A DNA stretch of 64,000 nucleotides from Clostridium fermenticellae (GCF_003600355.1 NZ_CP032416.1:186001-250000), one strand, 5' to 3'; positions 19,675-29,033 are shown, counted from the stretch's first letter. The notes: generated from the sequence alone by a model not told the origin. Made by a program: numbers and translations.

Positions 19675-20210
19675 AATGAGGATTTAGTATTATCGTAAAG
19701 ATAGTATGAGTGTATAACAGAATGATATATCTCTTTAGCTATATTTAGAACTAAGTTTAGGCGTATAGTATTATTGTTGAATATTTTAGTATTGTAATTA
19801 GAACCAACTATTCCTATAATTGATGCGTCTCCAATTTCTGGTAGAGTTTTTCCTATGCCTTTTCCGGGATGAATAGGATAATCACGAGCTTGAATTTCTC
19901 CCATGCTTGATTCATCACCAAGGCATGCATCAATACCTATTATGTTATTGTAGGGATGAAGGGATTTGATTTTACTAAGCTTTTTTTGAATGTTTAGAGC
20001 ATGTATAGGTTTTTCAATGGTACCATATACAGGTAAAGGGAAAGAACTAAATTTTAATAATGTGCCGACTAGTGGACCTAAGCAGTCGCCTATACATTTA
20101 TCAGTTCCAACACATACTATTATTGAATTTTTGTTTATATAATCTTTTAGAAAGTCGGCTATTTTGTAATAACATAATGGATTTTTGTAACTAGATCTCA
20201 CTTCATTCAC
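19671..20210 (-). CDS. yyaC: Spore protein YyaC (DUF1256), GPR-like fold
   Basis: Sporulation-associated protein of the YyaC family, distantly related to the germination protease GPR; 179 aa. Typical stretches are IVCVGTDKCIGDCLGPLVGT and NNIIGIDACLGDESSMGEI, which hold conserved Asp residues, and GDASIIGIVGS. I choose GTG at 20210 because CAGGAGGT lies six bases before it. An ATG at 20240 lacks a ribosome site. It is the only minus-strand gene in the first 36 kb and converges on mbl. Its biochemical role is not known; the link to sporulation is from the family and the neighbours. Confidence 0.88.
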   Translation of the reverse strand: MNEVRSSYKNPLCYYKIADFLKDYINKNSIIVCVGTDKCIGDCLGPLVGTLLKFSSFPLPVYGTIEKPIHALNIQKKLSKIKSLHPYNNIIGIDACLGDESSMGEIQARDYPIHPGKGIGKTLPEIGDASIIGIVGSNYNTKIFNNNTIRLNLVLNIAKEIYHSVIHSYYLYDNTKSSL

Positions 20211-20333
20211 AAACATACCTCCTGATAGATAATTCATCACTTATTTATATGATTTTAACAGTTTAAATATTATAAATATTGAATAAAAAATATTTATATG
20301 ACGATAATGTGTAAATGACACGGAGGGATTAAT

Positions 20334-20936
20334 ATGAATAAAAAGATATTATCATTGATTATAATTTTGTGTACTATAATATCTGTGTTTATAATAAGAC
20401 ATACACCAAAGATAGATATCAATAATAATTTTATAAGTAATAGAATTAAAGTATTTTATTATAATCATCACAAACAGAAAGATGATGAAGGTAATAAAAT
20501 GCAAAAATATTCATACCTCTTTACGGATACATCTTTTTTAAAAATGGGTGATGATTTTAAAAAAGGTAAATTGGATGAATTAGGACAAAAACTTGAAAGT
20601 GATAAGAAGGAGTTTTTTAAAGAGAATACTAAGAATATCAATATAGCAAATTTGTCAGATGTAAGTGACCTTTCAGCAAATCAGTTATCAAATAATAATG
20701 AGAGCAGTAAGTCTATTTCACATTCAAAGGTACAACAGAAATTAACTAATATTGACAAAGAAAAATTGCTTGCAATATCCGATAAATTATCAGCAATTGA
20801 CTATGAGAAAGCCAGGAAATTGATTAATAGTAGTAAAATTAGTGATAATATAGAAGCTGTAAAATTATTAAAACAAAGATTATCTGATAGCGATTATGAG
20901 GAAATTAAGAATATATATGAAAAATTAAATATGTAA
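20334..20936 (+). CDS. Hypothetical membrane-anchored protein
   Basis: 200 aa, not recognised. An N-terminal hydrophobic helix (about residues 5-22, ILSLIIILCTIISVFII) suggests a signal or anchor. The rest is charged, rich in Lys, Asp, Ser and Asn, with a Ser/Asn-rich linker near residues 115-135 and a helical C-terminus (KLSAIDYEKARKLINSS and similar). A good GGAGG precedes the ATG, so it is probably expressed. It is divergent from yyaC across 123 bases, suggesting a sporulation or envelope context, which is inference only. No catalytic motif was seen. Confidence 0.7.
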   Translation: MNKKILSLIIILCTIISVFIIRHTPKIDINNNFISNRIKVFYYNHHKQKDDEGNKMQKYSYLFTDTSFLKMGDDFKKGKLDELGQKLESDKKEFFKENTKNINIANLSDVSDLSANQLSNNNESSKSISHSKVQQKLTNIDKEKLLAISDKLSAIDYEKARKLINSSKISDNIEAVKLLKQRLSDSDYEEIKNIYEKLNM

Positions 20937-21060
20937 TTTGAGGTACATATATGCAATATAGAGTAAATTAACGTAAGGTAGAGAAATTATAATATATTAT
21001 CAAATAAATAGGACAATACACAGTTGAATTTGAAATCACAACAGAGTATACTGTTTGTTG

Positions 21061-21089
21061 TTGACGTTAGTGAAATTGAATAGTTTAAA
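21061..21089 (+). promoter_or_regulatory. Promoter of tRNA cluster
   Basis: TTGACG, 17 bases, TTTAAA, ending 11 bases before the first tRNA. The preceding 120 bases show no gene. Confidence 0.6.
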
Positions 21090-21099
21090 TGGTTTATAT

Positions 21100-21175
<76 letters not shown>

Positions 21176-21180
21176 TATGT

Positions 21181-21266
21181 GGAGGAATTCCCGAGCGGCC
21201 AAAGGGGGCAGACTGTAAATCTGTTGTCATTCGACTTCGATGGTTCGAATCCATCTTCCTCCACCA
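21181..21266 (+). tRNA. tRNA-Tyr (GTA), copy 1
   Basis: 86-base class II tRNA with a long variable arm, acceptor GGAGGAA/TTCCTCC, anticodon GTA and encoded CCA. Copy 2 at 21402 is identical. Confidence 0.95.
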
Positions 21267-21274
21267 TAGAACTA

Positions 21275-21350
21275 GGGCGCATAGCTCAGCTGGGAGAGCA
21301 TCTGCCTTACAAGCAGAGGGTCACAGGTTCGAGCCCTGTTGTGCCCACCA
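21275..21350 (+). tRNA. tRNA-Val (TAC)
   Basis: Acceptor GGGCGCA/TGTGCCC, anticodon TAC in CTTACAA, encoded CCA. Confidence 0.95.
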
Positions 21351-21401
21351 CTATTGTTTTTATTAAAGAATAGTACAAAAAGATATTGTATTGTTAATTA
21401 T

Positions 21402-21487
21402 GGAGGAATTCCCGAGCGGCCAAAGGGGGCAGACTGTAAATCTGTTGTCATTCGACTTCGATGGTTCGAATCCATCTTCCTCCACCA
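21402..21487 (+). tRNA. tRNA-Tyr (GTA), copy 2
   Basis: Base-for-base repeat of the tRNA-Tyr at 21181, including the encoded CCA. It is separated from tRNA-Val by 51 bases. Confidence 0.95.
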
Positions 21488-21535
21488 TAAAGACACTAAA
21501 TGTGTTTTATTTTTGTATAATCATTAAATATTTAA

Positions 21536-21684
21536 CTCTTATCAAGAGAGGCGGAGGGAAATGGCCCGATGAAACCCGGCAACCAGCGTATAGGCTAAGG
21601 TGCCAATTCCTGCAGTATTATAAATCTGCAAGATAAGAGAGTTGTTAAGTAATTTAACCTCTTCTTATTGAAGAGGTTTTTTAT
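21536..21684 (+). promoter_or_regulatory. SAM-I (S-box) riboswitch with terminator, upstream of metK
   Basis: The aptamer spans 21536-21639: P1 is CTCTTATC/GATAAGAG, and the core has AGAGAGGCGGAGGGA, GCCCGATGAAACCCGGCAACC and AAGGTGCCAATTCC, all S-box hallmarks. The terminator AACCTCTTC/GAAGAGGTT with a T-run is at 21656-21684. The terminator 5' arm can pair instead with AAGAGAGTTGTTAA around the P1 3' strand, giving the antiterminator. High SAM should stop metK transcription. Confidence 0.95.
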
Positions 21685-21713
21685 TTTCTATGAAATTGGA
21701 GGGATGATTTAAA

Positions 21714-22889
21714 ATGAAAAGACTATTTACATCTGAATCAGTTACAGAAGGACATCCAGATAAAATGTGTGATCAAATTTCAGATGCTATTCTCGATGCT
21801 ATATTGGAAAAGGACCCTAATGGTAGAGTTGCTTGTGAAACAGCGACAACTACGGGGATGATTTTAGTAATGGGGGAAATATCAACTGATTGTTATATAG
21901 ATATTCCAAAGGTTGTAAGAAAAACTGTAAAAGAGATAGGATACACTAGGGCAAAATTTGGATTTGACTGTTCAACATGCTCTGTAATAACATCGATTGA
22001 TGAACAGTCATCAGATATAGCACTTGGCGTTGATGAATCATTGGAAGCTAAAAAGGGTAAAATGGATAAAATAGAGGCTATAGGAGCTGGAGATCAGGGA
22101 ATGATGTTTGGGTTTGCAACAAATGAGACTCCAGAATATATGCCAATGCCCATTTCTTTGGCTCATAAGCTTTCAAGAAAGTTAGCTGAAGTTAGAAAAA
22201 ATGGTATTTTAAATTATTTGCGACCAGATGGAAAAACACAGGTTACTGTTGAATATGATGATGATAAGCCTGTTAGAATAGATACAATAGTTGTATCAGC
22301 TCAACATGATCCTGATGTTTCACATGATCAGATAGAAAAAGATATTATAGAGAAAGTTATAAAGCCTGTTATATCACCTGAATTTTTAGATTGCAATACT
22401 AAGTATTTTATAAATCCAACTGGAAGATTTGTAGTTGGGGGTCCGCAGGGTGATTCAGGACTTACAGGTAGAAAGATAATAGTTGATACTTATGGTGGAT
22501 ATGGAAGACACGGCGGTGGTGCTTTTTCAGGAAAGGATCCAACTAAAGTCGATAGATCAGCTGCTTATGCAGCTAGATGGGTAGCTAAAAACTTGGTTGC
22601 TGCCGGAGTTGCTGATAAGCTGGAAATACAGCTTGCATATGCAATAGGAGTTGCACAGCCAGTTTCCATAACTGTTGATACATTTGGTACATCAAAAATA
22701 CCAGAAGATAAAATTGTTGATATAGTTGAAAAGGTATTTGATTTGAGACCTGCAGCTATAATAAAAGAATTAAATTTGAGAAGACCTATATATAAACAAG
22801 TTGCTGCTTATGGTCATTTTGGAAGAACTGATATAGATTTACCTTGGGAAAAGTTAGATAAAGTTGCCCAGATAAGAAGATATATCTAA
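21714..22889 (+). CDS. metK: S-adenosylmethionine synthetase
   Basis: Makes S-adenosylmethionine from methionine and ATP; 391 aa, cytosolic homotetramer. Landmarks are [13 protein letters not shown] (residues 14-26) with the ATP/Mg ligands, [12 protein letters not shown], and [19 protein letters not shown] with the lysines of the P-loop-like segment. GGAGGGATG lies upstream of the ATG. It is controlled by the SAM-I riboswitch directly in front, forming a product feedback loop, and is followed by a terminator. Confidence 0.98.
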   Translation: MKRLFTSESVTEGHPDKMCDQISDAILDAILEKDPNGRVACETATTTGMILVMGEISTDCYIDIPKVVRKTVKEIGYTRAKFGFDCSTCSVITSIDEQSSDIALGVDESLEAKKGKMDKIEAIGAGDQGMMFGFATNETPEYMPMPISLAHKLSRKLAEVRKNGILNYLRPDGKTQVTVEYDDDKPVRIDTIVVSAQHDPDVSHDQIEKDIIEKVIKPVISPEFLDCNTKYFINPTGRFVVGGPQGDSGLTGRKIIVDTYGGYGRHGGGAFSGKDPTKVDRSAAYAARWVAKNLVAAGVADKLEIQLAYAIGVAQPVSITVDTFGTSKIPEDKIVDIVEKVFDLRPAAIIKELNLRRPIYKQVAAYGHFGRTDIDLPWEKLDKVAQIRRYI

Positions 22890-22909
22890 TATAATTTTTG
22901 AGTTTGAAG

Positions 22910-22950
22910 AGGATTTAGTCTGATAGAAAATCTATTAGGCTAAATCCTTT
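22910..22950 (+). terminator. Terminator after metK
   Basis: Inverted repeat AGGATTTAG...CTAAATCCT with inner TGATAGA/TCTATTA pairing and a T-rich tail. Confidence 0.8.
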
Positions 22951-23025
22951 AATAATATATATTATATTTACATAATTTAATGATATAATTATTGATAAAT
23001 AAATAATACATTTAGGAGAGATTGT

Positions 23026-25296
23026 ATGCAGGAGTTACAAGGTAATATTGACAGCATACTTTTTCAAAGTAACAAAGATGGATATGTAGTTGCAAAATTT
23101 AAAGAAAAAGTTAAATGTCGATGTATCACAATAGTTGGATATATACCATATATTACAGAGGGTGAGAGTTTAAAACTAAATGGAGAATGGATTACTCATC
23201 CGCACTTTGGAAGGCAGTTTAAAGTTGAGACATGTGAACAAATTGTCCCGGATTCTAAACTTGGTATTGAAAGATATCTTTCATCTGGGGTTATATCAGG
23301 TATAGGCCCGGTAACGGCAAGAAAGATTGTTGAAAAGTTCGGAGAAAACACTTTAGAAGTTTTGGATAGTGATATAGGAAAACTTCGCGAAATAGAAGGG
23401 ATAGGAGAGAAGAAAATACAATTAATATGCAATTCCTATTCTAAACAAAATGAAATTAGAAATCTTATAATTTTTTTCCAAAATTATGGGATCAAGGTCA
23501 ATCAGTGTGTCAAAATACACAAACAATTTGGAAATGATTCTATACGAATAGTCAAGGGAAATCCATATATTTTAACTGAAAAGATACCAGGGATAGGATT
23601 TAAAACAGCTGATAAAATAGCAAGAAGTACCGGGATACAATTAAATTCTCCTTTTAGAATACAAAGTGGTGTAAATTATATAATTAATAATTTTTGCGGA
23701 TTGGGTAATACTTATATGCCCTTTGATCAACTTGTCAATAAGTCTATAGAATTTTTGGGGGTATCGAGAAAAGAAATTGAGGAAAATATCTACGAGAATT
23801 CAGCAAATGGAAAGATAAAATTGGAAGATGCTAATGGGAGAATATGTGCATTCACTCTTCCATATTATTATTGTGAAATGAATGTTACGAGAAAAATACT
23901 TTCTTTAGTATTGACTAAATATGAGGATATCAAGATTGATGTAAATGTTGAAATAGAAAAGTTTGAGAGAGATCATGGCGTTGAATTTGCAAGTTCTCAA
24001 AAAGAAGCTATAAATGGTGCTTTTAAAAATGGAGTAGAGATAATTACAGGTGGACCAGGCACGGGAAAAACAACCATTATAAATGCGATAGCTCAGATAT
24101 TTGAAGAAATTAATTATAAAGTATTTATGGCTGCTCCAACTGGAAGAGCTGCGAAAAGGATGAGTGAAGCGACAGGAAGAGAAGCTAAGACAATTCATAG
24201 ATTACTTGAGATGGGAATAAATGAAAATCAAGACGATGCATTATATTCGCGTGGTGAAGGAACACCTTTAGAATGTGATGTTTTAATAATAGATGAAGCT
24301 TCAATGATAGATATAATACTTATGAGCAATCTTCTGAAGGCAATTTCAATAGGCACAAGATTAATAATAGTTGGAGACGCAGATCAGCTTCCATCAGTTG
24401 GACCGGGTAATGTTCTTAGAGATTTAATAGAAAGTAAATGTGTAAAAATTGTAAGACTTAAAGAAATATTTAGACAGTCACGTGAAAGCTTAATAGTTGT
24501 GAATGCACATAAGATTAATAATGGAGAGATGCCTTTACTAAATAAAAAAGATAAGGACTTTTATTTTATAAGATGCAGTGAACCGGAGAACATATTAAAT
24601 ACATTGATACAACTTGTGGATAAAAGGCTTCCCAATTTTAATAAGACATGGGATAAAATGAAACATATTCAAGTACTGTCCCCTATGAGAAAGGGAATTC
24701 TTGGAGTAAATAATTTGAATTTAAAACTTCAGGAAATACTTAATGCAAAAAGTAAAATGAAGAAAGAAAAAGAATTTAGAGACATTACATTTAGAGTAGG
24801 TGACAAGGTTATGCAGATAAAAAATAACTACTCATTAAAGTGGACCAGGGTATCAGGAAATGGCGAACATGAAGGAGTGGGGGTATTCAATGGAGATGTT
24901 GGTTATATAGATGATATAGATGATGATAAAAATACTATATCTGTGATATTCGATAATGAAAAAAGAGTGATATATGATAATCTATGCTTTGATGAACTTG
25001 AACTTGCATATGCTATGACTATACACAAAAGTCAGGGAAGTGAATTTCCAGTTGGTATTATGCCTGTATTTATGGGGCCTCCCTTACTTATGAATAGAAA
25101 TCTATTGTATACGGCTATAACTAGGGCAAAACAAATGGTGGTACTAGTTGGAAATTTAAGGGCTTTGAAATTCATGATAAGCAATGATAAAAGTTTTGAG
25201 AGATATTCTTTATTAAAATATAGAATAATGGATATAATGGAGAGTGGATTAGATGCCAATGTACCAGAAACTGAATTTGAGCAAACAGAAAAATAG
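23026..25296 (+). CDS. recD2: RecD2-type ATP-dependent DNA helicase
   Basis: Superfamily 1B 5'-3' helicase of the RecD2/TraA type, acting outside RecBCD in DNA repair; 756 aa. The N-terminal OB-like and helix-hairpin-helix region (SGIGPVTARKIVEKFG, EIEGIGEKKIQ, IPGIGFKTADKIA) is followed by Walker A GGPGTGKTT (residues 342-350), Walker B LIIDEASMID, GDADQLPSVGPG, and the C-terminal UvrD-like domain AMTIHKSQGSEF. It begins the recD2, ComFA-like, comFC operon, with the next gene overlapping its 3' end by 44 bases. Identification is firm. Confidence 0.93.
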   Translation: MQELQGNIDSILFQSNKDGYVVAKFKEKVKCRCITIVGYIPYITEGESLKLNGEWITHPHFGRQFKVETCEQIVPDSKLGIERYLSSGVISGIGPVTARKIVEKFGENTLEVLDSDIGKLREIEGIGEKKIQLICNSYSKQNEIRNLIIFFQNYGIKVNQCVKIHKQFGNDSIRIVKGNPYILTEKIPGIGFKTADKIARSTGIQLNSPFRIQSGVNYIINNFCGLGNTYMPFDQLVNKSIEFLGVSRKEIEENIYENSANGKIKLEDANGRICAFTLPYYYCEMNVTRKILSLVLTKYEDIKIDVNVEIEKFERDHGVEFASSQKEAINGAFKNGVEIITGGPGTGKTTIINAIAQIFEEINYKVFMAAPTGRAAKRMSEATGREAKTIHRLLEMGINENQDDALYSRGEGTPLECDVLIIDEASMIDIILMSNLLKAISIGTRLIIVGDADQLPSVGPGNVLRDLIESKCVKIVRLKEIFRQSRESLIVVNAHKINNGEMPLLNKKDKDFYFIRCSEPENILNTLIQLVDKRLPNFNKTWDKMKHIQVLSPMRKGILGVNNLNLKLQEILNAKSKMKKEKEFRDITFRVGDKVMQIKNNYSLKWTRVSGNGEHEGVGVFNGDVGYIDDIDDDKNTISVIFDNEKRVIYDNLCFDELELAYAMTIHKSQGSEFPVGIMPVFMGPPLLMNRNLLYTAITRAKQMVVLVGNLRALKFMISNDKSFERYSLLKYRIMDIMESGLDANVPETEFEQTEK

Positions 25297-26245
25297 AATT
25301 AGTGAATATATACTAGATTGGAGTACTAAAAATGGAAAAGTTCTAAATGTAATATCTCCGCCTTATAATTCAGTTGATATATTTATAAATGTTATATTAT
25401 TTCATATATTTAATAATAAAAGAGTTATATATATTACTGACGAAAAGTGCGAAAATTTAAATATTATTAAGAGTTTAAAATCATATTTAAATGTAAAAAC
25501 TATAAATAAATTGTTTAAAATATGTTGTTTCTATAATGCTGTAAATATTTCAGAAAATTATGATTTAATAATTTATGATAGTATAAGTACATTCTTATCA
25601 CATAATAAAGATGAAATATATAATTTAATTTATAAATTATCAAATCATCATAGTAAAGTTATATTGTACTCTATAGAGGATATGTTTAATATTGGAAGCA
25701 AGATTGTTTTTCCGGCAAGGGATGATGAAAAACCATTGATTGAACCGAGGACTGTACTTACGAGAATTGACATAACTAGTGATATACCATTCCTTATATA
25801 CGATTATTTGAAGTGTTCTATTATGTCTTCTAGAAAGGTTATAATATGTATTCCTGATAATTATAATATAGAGAGGATATATAGATATATATATAAATAT
25901 TGCAGTAATATGACCCGGAATATAACATGTGTACATAAAATACATGATAGTAAAGTTATAGAAAATTTCAATAAATTTAAAAGAGGAGTATATATAACTG
26001 ACAATTTTGATATATTTGATTATAGTATACAAGGTTCGGATGCAATAGTCTATTTCTCGGATAATTCTAAGTTTGACTATAAGAAATTAGTATATATTTG
26101 TGCAGCCGTAAATAGAAATAGAAAAAATTTAGAAGGAGAGGTTATATTTTTAGCTAATGAGGAAACATATGATATGGATAAGGCTAAAGATATAATGAGA
26201 AGTTTTAATAAAATAGCATGGGAACAGGGATTATTAAAAATTTAA
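25253..26245 (+). CDS. Degenerate ComFA-like helicase-fold protein
   Basis: 330 aa. The position directly before comFC and a C-terminal block with spacing like ComFA (KKLVYICAAVNRNRK, LEGEVIFLANEETYDMDKAKD, then SFNKIA) suggest descent from the ComFA DNA-uptake helicase. All ATPase motifs appear lost. Where Walker A is expected the sequence is ISPPYNSVD, with no GKT/S. The Walker B position reads DLIIYDSIST instead of a DExx box, and the motif VI GRxGR position reads AAVNRNR. The N-terminal zinc-finger domain of ComFA is also missing. The frame is intact over nearly 1 kb, so the protein seems maintained. It overlaps both neighbours (44 and 28 bases), indicating tight coupling. ComFA ancestry is inference. 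Confidence 0.6.
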   Translation: MPMYQKLNLSKQKNRISEYILDWSTKNGKVLNVISPPYNSVDIFINVILFHIFNNKRVIYITDEKCENLNIIKSLKSYLNVKTINKLFKICCFYNAVNISENYDLIIYDSISTFLSHNKDEIYNLIYKLSNHHSKVILYSIEDMFNIGSKIVFPARDDEKPLIEPRTVLTRIDITSDIPFLIYDYLKCSIMSSRKVIICIPDNYNIERIYRYIYKYCSNMTRNITCVHKIHDSKVIENFNKFKRGVYITDNFDIFDYSIQGSDAIVYFSDNSKFDYKKLVYICAAVNRNRKNLEGEVIFLANEETYDMDKAKDIMRSFNKIAWEQGLLKI

Positions 26246-26898
26246 AGTTTTTAAAAGAATGTTTATTATCAGTTATATATGCATCTGAGCAAAAATGTAT
26301 TGTTTGTAATAAAGAGTTATATAATGACAGATTTATATGTTCTGAGTGTAGAGAGGATATAAAATTATGTAAAAATGCTTTTTGTATAAAAAAAGATGGT
26401 ATGAGGTATGAAGTTTACAGTGCAGCATATTATTCAAAAACGGTAATGGAACTTATTATTTCTTTGAAATATAAAAATAATTTTGATTCTGGCAGGCTTT
26501 TAGCGAGTTATATGATAAATATTATAAAGCTTAATAACATACAGTTTGATTATATAACTTATGTTCCAATGACAAAAGCATCACTGAAGGACAGAGGATA
26601 TAATCAAAGCAAATATATCTCGAAGATTATCTCTGATGAAATCGACATACCTGTAATCAACTGCTTGAAAAAAATAAAGTCGACAAAGGATCAAATAGGG
26701 CTCGGTGGTGTACAGAGATGGGCTAATATGAAAGATAGTTTTAAATATATAGCAAGATATGATATAGAAGGTAAGAATATCCTGGTAATTGATGATGTCA
26801 TAACTACTGGTGCTACAGCGTATTATTGTGCAGAGCAGCTTACTATAAATGGAGCCAGAAAAGTTAGTATATTGACTGCTGCAAAAAGTAGAGTATAA
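26218..26898 (+). CDS. comFC: ComF family protein (phosphoribosyltransferase fold)
   Basis: 226 aa ComFC-type protein linked to transformation and DNA processing. The N-terminal zinc ribbon has four Cys (CIVC near the start and CSEC after it). The C-terminal phosphoribosyltransferase core carries VPMTKASLKDRGYNQSK and the PRPP loop VIDDVITTGATAYYCAE. The start overlaps the previous gene and has no strong ribosome site, so translation is probably coupled. A promoter for the downstream RNA lies inside its last codons, with the -10 running through the stop. Family call is secure; the exact biochemical role is debated. Confidence 0.88.
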   Translation: MGTGIIKNLKFLKECLLSVIYASEQKCIVCNKELYNDRFICSECREDIKLCKNAFCIKKDGMRYEVYSAAYYSKTVMELIISLKYKNNFDSGRLLASYMINIIKLNNIQFDYITYVPMTKASLKDRGYNQSKYISKIISDEIDIPVINCLKKIKSTKDQIGLGGVQRWANMKDSFKYIARYDIEGKNILVIDDVITTGATAYYCAEQLTINGARKVSILTAAKSRV

Positions 26899-26899
26899 T
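26872..26899 (+). promoter_or_regulatory. Promoter embedded in the 3' end of comFC
   Basis: TTGACT, 16 bases, TATAAT. The -10 covers the comFC stop codon. Start of transcription is expected near 26906, directly before the structured RNA. Confidence 0.7.
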
Positions 26900-26905
26900 C
26901 TTATT

Positions 26906-27200
26906 TATGAGTTAGGTTTGTGGTTGAAAGTCGATGCTAGTCGCAGGCGAAGCGATCCACGTAAGTTAAATAAAATGTTTAATGAGCATGGTGCGGTTTA
27001 GAAGTAAGTCCTGCCGTCTAAAGGCGAGAGAATAAATAGTGAGAGGTTAAATCCGGGTAGCAAAAATTCCAGCAGGCGAGTGTGGGGTCAAAGACCAGGT
27101 CAACTGATTCATGGATGCACTAGCGGTGCAGAATTAGCAGTCTTTTTTGAGGCTGCTATATTTATGCAGAATTAAAAATTCCCGACCTGCTCCATTTTAT
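26906..27200 (+). ncRNA. Structured noncoding RNA, probable raiA-motif RNA
   Basis: GC-richer, structured, gene-free segment between comFC and tRNA-Asn, with its own promoter. It contains blocks such as GTCGATGCTAGTCGCAGGCGAAGCGATCC (26930-26958, shown for location), a GGTCAAAGACC hairpin, and a late hairpin AGCAGTC/GGCTGCT near 27136-27157. The raiA motif is a conserved RNA of about 200 bases found in Firmicutes and Actinobacteria, typically between comFC and the raiA/hpf gene; position and size match. The raiA protein gene does not follow here. It is not tmRNA, SRP RNA or RNase P by their known core motifs. The ends are approximate, and the family label needs a covariance-model search. Confidence 0.6.
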
Positions 27201-27250
27201 TGTTTTCACTAATCCATAGAGTTTTATGATAATTATAGTAAAAAAGTATA

Positions 27251-27278
27251 TTGCATTATTGAAAATTCATGGTATAAT
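27251..27278 (+). promoter_or_regulatory. Promoter of tRNA-Asn
   Basis: TTGCAT, 16 bases, TATAAT, ending 16 bases before the tRNA. Confidence 0.55.
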
Positions 27279-27294
27279 AATATATGTAAGTTGT

Positions 27295-27369
27295 TCCGCG
27301 ATAGCTCAACGGTGGAGCATTCGGCTGTTAACCGAAGGGTTGAAGGTTCGAATCCTTTTCGCGGAGCCA
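27295..27369 (+). tRNA. tRNA-Asn (GTT), copy 1
   Basis: 75 bases, acceptor TCCGCGA/TCGCGGA, anticodon GTT in CTGTTAA, discriminator G, encoded CCA. Two identical copies end the rRNA operons at 36536 and 43494. Confidence 0.95.
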
Positions 27370-27393
27370 TTTTTATTTTTTTGATAAATTTAA

Positions 27394-27421
27394 TTGACAA
27401 TTATAAATTTAATGTTAAAAT
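27394..27421 (+). promoter_or_regulatory. Promoter of the glyS leader
   Basis: TTGACA, 16 bases, TAAAAT, placing the start of transcription near 27428, just before the T-box. Confidence 0.65.
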
Positions 27422-27427
27422 ATAAAT

Positions 27428-27618
27428 AATTAAATATTTCGTGATGATAAAGAATAGTAATTATAATGTCTTTGAAGAGAGATTGTGGTTGGTGTGAACA
27501 ATTAAGGCCTTATTTTGAATGGAACTTTTGAATGATATAAATGAGAGCAGGACTCATGTCAAAAAGGGTGGAACCGCGGAAAGAGTTTTCGTCCCTTAAG
27601 ATAAGGGTCTTTTTTTTA
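27428..27618 (+). promoter_or_regulatory. T-box riboswitch upstream of glyS
   Basis: The conserved T-box GGGTGGAACCGCGG is at about 27566-27579. The antiterminator pairs AAGGG with CCCTT, and the competing terminator stem CCCTTA/TAAGGG is followed by a long T-run to 27618. Stem I contains GTGAACAATTAAGGCC; I take GGC as the glycine specifier codon, matching the gene controlled. Uncharged tRNA-Gly should allow read-through. The exact 5' end and specifier need folding to confirm. Confidence 0.92.
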
Positions 27619-27641
27619 TATAATTTTAGGAGGTATTAGTA

Positions 27642-29033
27642 ATGAAAAGTAAGAAGACTATGGATAAAGTAGTAGCTTTGTGTAAAAATAGAGGATTTGT
27701 ATATCCTGGATCAGACATATACGGAGGACTTGCAAATACTTGGGATTATGGCCCTATGGGAGTTGAATTAAAGAACAATGTAAAAAAGGTATGGTGGCAG
27801 AAATTTGTTCAGGAAAGTAAATATAATGTTGGTATAGATGCGGCCATATTGATGAATAAAGAGGTGTGGGTTGCGTCTGGTCATGTTGGAAATTTTTCAG
27901 ACCCCCTTATGGATTGCAAAGAGTGTAAAACGAGATTTAGAGCAGATAAATTAGTTGAAGAGCATATGACAAAAAGAGGAATAGAAAAGGCTAGCGCTGA
28001 TGGATGGAGTAATGAAAAACTAAAAAAGTATATTGATGATAATAATATTAATTGCCCAAGTTGTGGGAAACACAATTTTACAGATATAAGACAATTTAAT
28101 CTTATGTTTAAAACTTTTCAGGGTGTAACTGAAGATTCTAAATCAGAGACATTTTTAAGACCTGAAACGGCACAGGGCATATTTGTAAATTTTAAAAATG
28201 TTCAAAGAACAACAAGAAAGAAAATACCATTTGGTATAGCTCAAATAGGAAAATCATTCAGAAATGAAATAACTCCAGGAAATTTTACTTTTAGAACAAG
28301 GGAGTTTGAACAAATGGAGATAGAATTCTTCTGTAAACCGGGAACTGATCTCGAATGGCATGATTACTGGAAAAAGCATACCTGGGATTTTTTACTAGGG
28401 CTTGGTATTAATAAAGAAAATATAAGATTTAGAGATCATGAAAAAGAAGAACTATCGCATTATAGTAAAGCAACTTCGGATATTGAATACTTGTTTCCAT
28501 TTGGCTGGGGAGAATTATGGGGTGTCGCTGATAGAACTGATTATGATTTGAAACAACATCAGGAACATTCAGGAAAAGATATGACATATCTTGATCCAAC
28601 TACTAATGAAAGATATATACCATATTGTATAGAACCATCGGTTGGAGCGGATAGAATTGTTCTTGCGTTTTTGGTAGATGCATATGATGAGGAAGAACTA
28701 GAAGGAGGAGATGTGAGAACAGTTATGCATTTACATCCAGCTATAGCTCCATTTAAGGCTGCAATACTTCCACTTACTAAGAAATTATCTGATAAGGCAT
28801 CAGAACTTTATGATGAACTTAGACGAGATTTTAGTGTTGATTATGATGAGGCAGGAAGTATTGGAAAAAGATATAGAAGAGAAGATGAAGCTGGAACTCC
28901 TTATTGTATAACAGTAGATTTTGACACGTTAGATGATAATACTGTTACAGTTAGAGATAGAGATACTATGGAACAGTTTAGAATTAAAATAGATAAGATA
29001 AAAGATTTCTTAAAAGAAAAAGTGGAATTTTAG
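27642..29033 (+). CDS. glyS: Glycyl-tRNA synthetase (alpha2, class II)
   Basis: Charges tRNA-Gly; 463 aa, single-chain dimeric type found in eukaryotes, archaea and some Firmicutes rather than the GlyQ/GlyS heterotetramer. Class II motifs are visible: motif 2 near [21 protein letters not shown], motif 3 near [14 protein letters not shown]. Cys pairs CKECKTRF and CPSCGKHNF form a zinc insertion. The C-terminal anticodon-binding domain ends at VEF. AGGAGG precedes the ATG. Controlled by the T-box in front. Confidence 0.96.
   Translation: MKSKKTMDKVVALCKNRGFVYPGSDIYGGLANTWDYGPMGVELKNNVKKVWWQKFVQESKYNVGIDAAILMNKEVWVASGHVGNFSDPLMDCKECKTRFRADKLVEEHMTKRGIEKASADGWSNEKLKKYIDDNNINCPSCGKHNFTDIRQFNLMFKTFQGVTEDSKSETFLRPETAQGIFVNFKNVQRTTRKKIPFGIAQIGKSFRNEITPGNFTFRTREFEQMEIEFFCKPGTDLEWHDYWKKHTWDFLLGLGINKENIRFRDHEKEELSHYSKATSDIEYLFPFGWGELWGVADRTDYDLKQHQEHSGKDMTYLDPTTNERYIPYCIEPSVGADRIVLAFLVDAYDEEELEGGDVRTVMHLHPAIAPFKAAILPLTKKLSDKASELYDELRRDFSVDYDEAGSIGKRYRREDEAGTPYCITVDFDTLDDNTVTVRDRDTMEQFRIKIDKIKDFLKEKVEF

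Noticed and set aside
27174..27195. TTCCCGACCTG shared with the right arm of the palindromic element at 47446
   Set aside because: Only about ten bases match, with no surrounding similarity; probably chance or part of the structured RNA.
26906..27200. tmRNA, SRP RNA or RNase P RNA as identity of the structured RNA after comFC
   Set aside because: The core motifs of those RNAs (tag frame, GGAAGCAG-type loop, P4 signature) are not seen.
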